Positions 58,883 through 64,000 of a DNA stretch of 64,000 nucleotides are shown one piece after another (position 1 is the stretch's first letter; every line of letters begins with the position of its first letter). The notes under the pieces are model-generated. The model worked only from the letters and a program-made list of their open reading frames with translations. It was not told where the DNA came from and made no database searches. The position numbers and the translations under genes are program-made. The stretch is from Franconibacter pulveris DSM 19144 (GTDB lineage Bacteria > Pseudomonadota > Gammaproteobacteria > Enterobacterales > Enterobacteriaceae): contig JHYZ01000014.1 of NCBI GenBank assembly GCA_000621185.1, forward strand, positions 62,001-126,000, read 5' to 3'.

Positions 58883-59078
58883 ACACTTTATTTTAGCTTC
58901 ACAATAGAGTTCAGCATTTAATGCCATGTACGGCGAATACCACCCGTGTCGTGGCAGCATACTCTGCTAAAACATACCCCATTTTTTTGAATTTGGAATC
59001 ACTATTTTTCACGTCAATATCGGCAGGATATGGCGAAAAAACATACGCCGCGCCAGTCGGGCGGCGTGATATCGGGGT

Positions 59079-60320
59079 TTACCAGCCTGCAGGCAGATAA
59101 CCGAGGGCGGAGAGAACGGCATAAACCGCACTCGCAAGATAGAGCAACACGATGGTCGCCTGAATCAGCGGATGCGTGCTCCAGCTGCACTGCCAGCGCG
59201 GCGTAAGCTCCCCTCTGCGGCGGGCGCCTTTAAGAATGAGAATAGGCATGATGGAGAGGATAACTCCGCTGAATACCCCGGCGAAATAGAGGGCGTTCAC
59301 AAAGGAGACCATGCCGCTGTAGGCCAGCGCGAAAGGCGGCAGCGCCACAATAAGCAGCACGCCAACGCGCTTAAGCGGCTGCGCGTCGTCGCCCAGGCGG
59401 AATTTATCAAAGATATTGGTCAGGAAACTGCCGCCAAGCCCCCAGTAGGAAGTGAGCATGGCGCAGAGCGCGAAAATATTGGCGGAGAAGAAAGCCCACT
59501 CGCCCAGCGCGCGTCCCCAGGAGATAGTCGCCACTTCTGAAACCTGCTCCAGCCCGTTGAGCGCAATCACCGAAAGCGGTACGAGGGTGAGCAAAAGAAA
59601 AGTCAGCGCCATGCCGACGATAATCGCCTTCGGCAGCTTTTCCGGCTTATCGGCAAAACCGCGCGCCATCTCCGGCACGATATATTGCGCCGCAAAGCAA
59701 AAGGCCGTGACGTTAAAAACCGGCACCATATAACGCCAGTCGCCATCCAGCAGGTAACGAACCTGCGTTGTCTCTTTTAGCAGCGTGGCCACCACCAGCA
59801 CGCTTATCATCACCACCATGCCGATGCTGATAAATTTCTCGCCGCGGCCGATGGCTTTCAGGCCGAGCCAGAGCACGCCCGCCGCCGGGATAAAAAAAAG
59901 CAGGCTGCCCATGGCGGGCGACAGACCAAACAGCGAGTGAAGGAGTTTACCGCTGCCGGTCATGTAGGCGGTGAGCGCCCCTACGCTGTTGACGCAAACC
60001 GAGGCGAACATCATCCAGGCGCCGAACCGCCCGACGTAGCGCGCCGCCAGGCCACTCAGCTGTAAGTGCGAGCGGGTGCGCAGCGTGGCTTCCGCAACAT
60101 AGAGCATGGTGATGGTGGTCAGCGTGCCGACGAGCGCCAGCCAGAAGAGCAGCGGCAAAAAGCCGGCTTTGCTGGAGGCGTAAGCGATGGAAAGCACCCC
60201 GGCGCCAATATTAGTGCCGACGATCATCGCGACGCCTTCCACGAAGCTTAACGATTTAGCGGGTGCGGCGGCCCGTTCGCGGGCGCGCCAGAGCAAGGCG
60301 GGAGTCGTGTTTTCAGACAT
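59079..60320 (-). CDS. HAAAP-family amino acid permease
   Basis: A 413-residue inner-membrane protein with about 11 helices, related to the Trp/Tyr permease family (Mtr, TnaB, TyrP). The first helix carries the family motif GTNIGAGVLSIAYASSKAGF. Downstream of a PuuE/GabT-like aminotransferase in the same direction (196-base gap with a hairpin), so it probably imports that enzyme's amino acid substrate. Substrate is not deducible: the family normally carries aromatic amino acids, serine or threonine. Absent from this place in E. coli. Confidence 0.82.
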   Translation of the reverse strand: MSENTTPALLWRARERAAAPAKSLSFVEGVAMIVGTNIGAGVLSIAYASSKAGFLPLLFWLALVGTLTTITMLYVAEATLRTRSHLQLSGLAARYVGRFGAWMMFASVCVNSVGALTAYMTGSGKLLHSLFGLSPAMGSLLFFIPAAGVLWLGLKAIGRGEKFISIGMVVMISVLVVATLLKETTQVRYLLDGDWRYMVPVFNVTAFCFAAQYIVPEMARGFADKPEKLPKAIIVGMALTFLLLTLVPLSVIALNGLEQVSEVATISWGRALGEWAFFSANIFALCAMLTSYWGLGGSFLTNIFDKFRLGDDAQPLKRVGVLLIVALPPFALAYSGMVSFVNALYFAGVFSGVILSIMPILILKGARRRGELTPRWQCSWSTHPLIQATIVLLYLASAVYAVLSALGYLPAGW

Positions 60321-60447
60321 AATTCTTCCTTAAATATCCGGCGGCTGAAGGCGCCGGTAGCGAGTGTGTTCACGTGTTTGATTTTTTTGCTTTTAATGAG
60401 AGTTAAGCGTCCGGCTTAAAGGCGCGGTCCCTGCCTGAGAGCCCAAA

Positions 60448-60497
60448 GGCGCGCTGTCATGGCCTGTCGAACGATAACAGGCCATAACGCAGGCGCC
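60448..60497 (-). promoter_or_regulatory. Hairpin between aminotransferase and permease genes
   Basis: A perfect 9-bp inner stem ATGGCCTGT / ACAGGCCAT (60459-60467 with 60477-60485) sits inside an outer GGCGC / GCGCC stem. There is no T-run. It may be a processing site, a stabiliser of the upstream mRNA or an attenuator. Confidence 0.5.
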
Positions 60498-60516
60498 CTC
60501 GGAGTGTCCGGTTCCC

Positions 60517-61782
60517 TTAGCGCGTTAAGGCGCGGGAGAGAATGTCGAGCGCTTTGCGGAACTGCGCGTCGGGAATAGTGAGCGGATAGAGGAAACGGAT
60601 AACGTTGCCATAAACGCCGCAGCTCAGCAGCAGCAGCCCTTCCTGCTGGGCACGGGCCTGCACTTCGCGAGTGAATTCCGGCGAAGGCTTGCCGGTTTGC
60701 GGATCGTTAAACTCCACCGCCACCATCGAACCCTGCGCGCGGATATCGGCAATGGCCGGACAGCGCTCGCGCGCCTGCTTCAGTACTTCAACCAGATGCA
60801 GGCCGAGCTCCTGAGCGCGCTGGCACAGGTTTTCCTGCTCAATAACATCCAGCACGGCGTGGGCCGCCGCTACTGCTAATGGGTTGCCGGCATAGGTGCC
60901 GCCAAGGCCGCCCGGCGCGGGCGCATCCATTACTTCGGCACGCCCGACCACGCCAGAGAGCGGCATGCCGCCCGCCAGGCTTTTCGCCATGGTGATAAGG
61001 TCTGCCTTCACGCCGTAATGTTCCATGGCGAAGAGCTTGCCGGTACGGGCGAAGCCGGTCTGCACTTCGTCGGCAATCAGCAGAATGCCGTGCTCGTCGC
61101 ACAGCGCGCGCAGCGCCTGCATAAAGGCGGGCGGCGCCACGTTAAAGCCCCCTTCTCCCTGCACCGGCTCAAGGATGATGGCCGCCACCTGATCCGGCGC
61201 GATATCCGCTTTGAAGATGCGCTCAAGGCTCGCCATGGCGTCGTCAACCGAAACGCCGTGCAGCTCGTTCGGGTACTGTCCGTGGTAAACGGATCCGGGG
61301 AATGGCCCGAAGCCGATTTTGTAAGGCGCCACTTTGCCGGTAAGCGCCATGGTCATAAAGGTACGGCCATGGAACCCGCCGCCAAAGGTAATCAGCCCCG
61401 GGCGGCGCGTATAAGCGCGGGCGATTTTAACGGCGTTTTCCACCGCTTCCGCGCCGGTCGTAAAAAACGCGGTTTTCGCCGGGCCGTTGACCGGTGCGCG
61501 CTCGTTGATGCGCTCAGCCAGCGACACATAGCTTTCGTAAGGAACGATCTGGTAGGCGGTATGGGTAAACGCCTGCAGCTGTTTTTCAATCGCCGCGACG
61601 ACCGTCGGGTGACGGTGACCCGTGTTCAGCACCGCGATGCCCGCGGCAAAGTCGATAACTTCGTTGCCTTCCACGTCCCACAGGGTCGCGTTTTCGGCTT
61701 TCTCGGCGTAAAAACCGCACATGACGCCAACACCGCGTGGGGTGGCGCTCTGACGACGTTGATTCAAATCTGAATTTTTCAC
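60517..61782 (-). CDS. PuuE/GabT-type 4-aminobutyrate aminotransferase
   Basis: A 421-residue class III PLP aminotransferase. The PLP lysine is K267 (TMAKSLAGGMPLSGVVG), with FFTTGAEAVENAVKIARA and IADEVQTGFARTGKL. It resembles E. coli PuuE (421 residues; SATPRGVGVMC, TAYQIVPYESYV) more than GabT. Expected reaction: 4-aminobutyrate plus 2-oxoglutarate to succinate semialdehyde plus glutamate. Start: the GTG at 61782 follows AGGAG at good spacing and gives an N-terminus aligned with PuuE; a longer frame enters the operator. No succinate semialdehyde dehydrogenase is adjacent. Confidence 0.9.
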   Translation of the reverse strand: MKNSDLNQRRQSATPRGVGVMCGFYAEKAENATLWDVEGNEVIDFAAGIAVLNTGHRHPTVVAAIEKQLQAFTHTAYQIVPYESYVSLAERINERAPVNGPAKTAFFTTGAEAVENAVKIARAYTRRPGLITFGGGFHGRTFMTMALTGKVAPYKIGFGPFPGSVYHGQYPNELHGVSVDDAMASLERIFKADIAPDQVAAIILEPVQGEGGFNVAPPAFMQALRALCDEHGILLIADEVQTGFARTGKLFAMEHYGVKADLITMAKSLAGGMPLSGVVGRAEVMDAPAPGGLGGTYAGNPLAVAAAHAVLDVIEQENLCQRAQELGLHLVEVLKQARERCPAIADIRAQGSMVAVEFNDPQTGKPSPEFTREVQARAQQEGLLLLSCGVYGNVIRFLYPLTIPDAQFRKALDILSRALTR

Positions 61783-61798
61783 CCTCAATCTCCTGCTG

Positions 61799-61843
61799 AT
61801 AAACGTCACTTTTTAGCAACAAACCTGAAACAGTGACGTTTAT
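61799..61843. promoter_or_regulatory. 12-bp inverted repeat, probable MocR operator
   Basis: ATAAACGTCACT at 61799-61810 and its exact reverse complement AGTGACGTTTAT at 61832-61843, centres 33 bases apart (about three helical turns). It lies between the divergent aminotransferase and regulator genes and just upstream of TATAAT at 61862-61867. Confidence 0.75.
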
Positions 61844-61861
61844 TTACACAGTCTATGGCCC

Positions 61862-61867
61862 TATAAT
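61862..61867 (+). promoter_or_regulatory. -10 element of the MocR regulator gene
   Basis: A perfect TATAAT lies 33 bases ahead of the TTG start. No -35 at 17 bases is convincing; GTTTAT (61839-61844), at 17, overlaps the operator arm, which would fit autoregulation. Confidence 0.55.
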
Positions 61868-61900
61868 CGAGTACCAGTCTGGTTTAATTGAGGGATCCAA

Positions 61901-63394
61901 TTGCGTTCTTTAGTGGCCGATCTCTTAGCCGTCCGGCTCGGCGAGCAGCAGGACGAATTGCTACACAAGCGACTCTATAACGCTATCCGCCTGTCGATTC
62001 TGGATGGCAGCCTGCCGCCGCAATGCCGCCTTCCCCCTACCCGGGATCTTGCCCGTGAACTCGGCCTTTCACGCAACACAATTTTAACAGTTTATGAACA
62101 ACTGCTGGCGGAAGGATATGTTTTATCTCGTCAGGGAAGCGGAACATTCGTCGCCGATGTGGCGCCGGACAAACTGTTATCTGCGCCGGTGATGGCGCCT
62201 GGGGAGCATATTGACGCGCCCCCTGTTAGCTACTCGTCCCGAGGGAAATGGCTGCTGGATCACATCAGCGCCAGCCCGCGCCAGTGGGGAGCCTTTATTC
62301 CCGGCGTGCCGGATGTGAACGCTTTTCCCCATCAGCTTTTCAGTAAAATGCAGGCGCGCATCAGCCGCCGTCCTACGCCGCAGCGCCTCACCTACAGCAG
62401 CCAGGGCGGCACGCCGGAGCTGCAACATGCGCTGGCGAATTACCTGCGGGTAGCCCGTTCGGTTCAGTGCTCGCCCGAACAGGTGCTGATCACCGAAGGC
62501 ATTCATCAGGCCATCGATCTGGTGGCGCGCATGTTGTGCGACAGCGGCGATGAAGCCTGGGTGGAAGAGCCTTCCTACTGGGGGATACGCAACGTCCTCC
62601 AGATGAACGACGTGAAGATTTGTCCGGTGCCAGTGGACTCCGCCGGCCTGGTTCCGCCGGAGCGCACAAGCGCCGCGCCGCGCCTGATCTTCGTTACCCC
62701 GTCTCACCAGTATCCGCTCGGCGCGGTGATGAGCCTGGAGCGCCGTCAACGGCTGCTGGCGTTAGCGCGCCAGAACGGCAGCTGGATTGTGGAAGATGAT
62801 TATGACAGCGAATTTCGCTTCTCCGGCCAGCCAATTCCGGCGCTGCAGGGGCTGATGCCCGACCCGCCGGTGATTTACATCGGCACCTTCAGCAAAACGC
62901 TCTATCCGGGGCTGCGGCTGGGCTATGTCGTGCTGCCGCGCGCTCTGGCGCAGGAGATGAAAGCGGCGCACGCCGAGCTTTATCGCGGCGGCCATTCGCT
63001 TATTCAGGCGGCGCTGGCGGAGTTTATCGAAGCGGGCCATTACAGCGCCCACATCCGGCGCATGCGCCTGCTTTACGGGCGGCGGCGCGCCTTCCTCACC
63101 GGGCTGATAACCCGCTATCTTGGCCCGCAGGCGCTTTCCGACTTCAGCGATAACGCCGGGCTGCACCTGGTGCTGAACCTGCCGCCAGAGGCGGACGATA
63201 TCGCCATCGCAAAGCGTGCCAACGCGCGCGATATCCTGGTGCGGCCGCTCTCCAGCTACTACCTGACGGAAAACCGGCGGCGCGGTCTGCTAATGGGGTT
63301 TGCCTGCGTGCCGGAGGAAAAAATGGAAGGGGCCTTTAAGGCATTGATGCAGTGCATCAATGACGTCTGTCCGCAGGCAGCCGAAGGGCTATAA
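61901..63394 (+). CDS. MocR/GabR-type PLP-dependent transcription regulator
   Basis: A 497-residue fusion of an N-terminal GntR-type winged helix (residues about 15-80: LPPTRDLARELGLSRNTILTVYEQL, GYVLSRQGSGTFV) with a C-terminal aminotransferase-fold domain. The PLP lysine is K332 in GTFSKTLYPGLRLGY. Such proteins sense a PLP-amino acid adduct, as GabR does with GABA. Start is TTG after GAGGG. It is divergent from the aminotransferase gene across a 12-bp inverted repeat and so is the likely regulator of that gene and the permease. Confidence 0.9.
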   Translation: MRSLVADLLAVRLGEQQDELLHKRLYNAIRLSILDGSLPPQCRLPPTRDLARELGLSRNTILTVYEQLLAEGYVLSRQGSGTFVADVAPDKLLSAPVMAPGEHIDAPPVSYSSRGKWLLDHISASPRQWGAFIPGVPDVNAFPHQLFSKMQARISRRPTPQRLTYSSQGGTPELQHALANYLRVARSVQCSPEQVLITEGIHQAIDLVARMLCDSGDEAWVEEPSYWGIRNVLQMNDVKICPVPVDSAGLVPPERTSAAPRLIFVTPSHQYPLGAVMSLERRQRLLALARQNGSWIVEDDYDSEFRFSGQPIPALQGLMPDPPVIYIGTFSKTLYPGLRLGYVVLPRALAQEMKAAHAELYRGGHSLIQAALAEFIEAGHYSAHIRRMRLLYGRRRAFLTGLITRYLGPQALSDFSDNAGLHLVLNLPPEADDIAIAKRANARDILVRPLSSYYLTENRRRGLLMGFACVPEEKMEGAFKALMQCINDVCPQAAEGL

Positions 63395-63436
63395 AAACAA
63401 AACGCCCCACGGCCAGAGGCTCAGCGGGGCGTTCAC
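63395..63436 (-). terminator. rpoH terminator
   Basis: On the minus strand AACGCCCC and GGGGCGTT (63433-63426 with 63408-63401), with an inner GCC / GGC stem, are followed by TTGTTTTT. The A-rich other side may also serve the convergent MocR gene. Confidence 0.85.
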
Positions 63437-63450
63437 GGGACTGACGCGGG

Positions 63451-64000
63451 TTACGCTTCGATAGCGGCGCGCAGTTTTTTCATCGCATTCTTTTCAAGCT
63501 GACGCACGCGTTCGGCGGAAACGCCGTAACGGTCGGCCAGCTCCTGCAGCGTGCTCTTGTTGTCTTCATCCAGCCAACGGGCGCGGATGATCTGCTGGCT
63601 GCGCTCGTCCAGACCCTGCATCGCGTAGGTGAGTTTGTCCGCAGCGTGCTCATCCCAGTTATCGTCTTCGATGCCGTCAGCGAAGTTCGACGATTTATCC
63701 TGCAGATAAAGCACCGGCGCCATGGGCTGACCCTCGCCAGCGTCATCATCGGAGGACATATCAAACGTCATGTCCTGCGCCGCCATACGCGACTCCATCT
63801 CGCGCACGTCTTTGCTGGAAACGCCCAGCTCGCGGGCCACCATTTCCACTTCGTCCTGGTTAAACCAGCCCAGACGCTGCTTGGTTTTACGCAGGTTGAA
63901 GAACAGCTTGCGCTGCGCTTTAGTGGTAGCGACTTTCACGATGCGCCAGTTGCGCAGCACGTACTCGTGAATTTCCGCTTTAATCCAGTGCACGGCGAAG
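63451..64000 (-). CDS. rpoH: Heat-shock sigma factor RpoH (C-terminal part)
   Basis: The last 183 or so residues of sigma-32; the start lies beyond the right edge (E. coli RpoH has 284). Visible are part of region 2.4 ([21 protein letters not shown]), the RpoH box ([10 protein letters not shown]), region 3 and region 4.2 ([21 protein letters not shown]). It directs core polymerase to heat-shock promoters. In E. coli its mRNA and protein are thermally controlled through 5' sequences that are not in the window. Confidence 0.98.
   Translation of the reverse strand, partial: FAVHWIKAEIHEYVLRNWRIVKVATTKAQRKLFFNLRKTKQRLGWFNQDEVEMVARELGVSSKDVREMESRMAAQDMTFDMSSDDDAGEGQPMAPVLYLQDKSSNFADGIEDDNWDEHAADKLTYAMQGLDERSQQIIRARWLDEDNKSTLQELADRYGVSAERVRQLEKNAMKKLRAAIEA

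Overview
The window is chromosomal DNA from an enterobacterium, about 57% GC, with gene content and order largely collinear with the E. coli greB-to-rpoH segment. Proteins match E. coli counterparts along nearly their full length, but several E. coli neighbours are missing and others are present instead. The differences suggest a relative of Cronobacter, Franconibacter, Siccibacter or Enterobacter rather than Escherichia. That placement is inference. The left edge cuts greB and the right edge cuts rpoH.

Region by region: (1) 1-8.9 kb: greB end, yhgF, the Fur-controlled feoABC ferrous iron operon, a small secreted DUF1471 protein, bioH, gntX and nfuA with an excellent IscR site. (2) 9-17 kb: malQ-malP divergent from malT. 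(3) 17-21 kb: glpR-glpG-glpE divergent from glpD. (4) 21-32 kb: a membrane diguanylate cyclase facing the glycogen cluster glgB-glgX-glgC-glgA-glgP. (5) 32-41 kb: asd, yhgN, the gluconate genes gntU-gntK-gntR, yhhW, yhhX, a membrane bactofilin, the Fur-controlled small RNA RyhB and aaaT. (6) 41-46 kb: an extra MetNIQ-type importer, ggt and yhhA. (7) 46-51 kb: ugpBAECQ with tandem Pho boxes. (8) 51-59 kb: a small secreted unknown, livKHMGF, panM and livJ. (9) 59-63.4 kb: an HAAAP-family permease, a PuuE/GabT-type aminotransferase and a divergent MocR-type regulator, placed between livJ and rpoH. (10) rpoH end.

Functionally the stretch is a carbon, glycogen and nutrient-import region: maltodextrin breakdown, glycerol-3-phosphate oxidation and import, glycogen synthesis and breakdown, gluconate use, and branched-chain amino acid import. 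Iron and Fe-S control appears three times, as Fur at feo, Fur at ryhB and IscR at nfuA. No tRNA or rRNA genes, CRISPR arrays, prophage or transposases were seen.

Compared with the E. coli order as I remember it, rpnA, gntT, rtcBAR and yzgL are absent from their usual places. The DUF1471 gene, diguanylate cyclase, bactofilin, metNIQ copy and permease/aminotransferase/MocR module are additions. The most interesting unexplained items are that last module with its perfect 12-bp inverted-repeat operator, the bactofilin with a possible internal start, the non-lipoprotein MetQ homologue and a composite structured repeat between panM and livJ.
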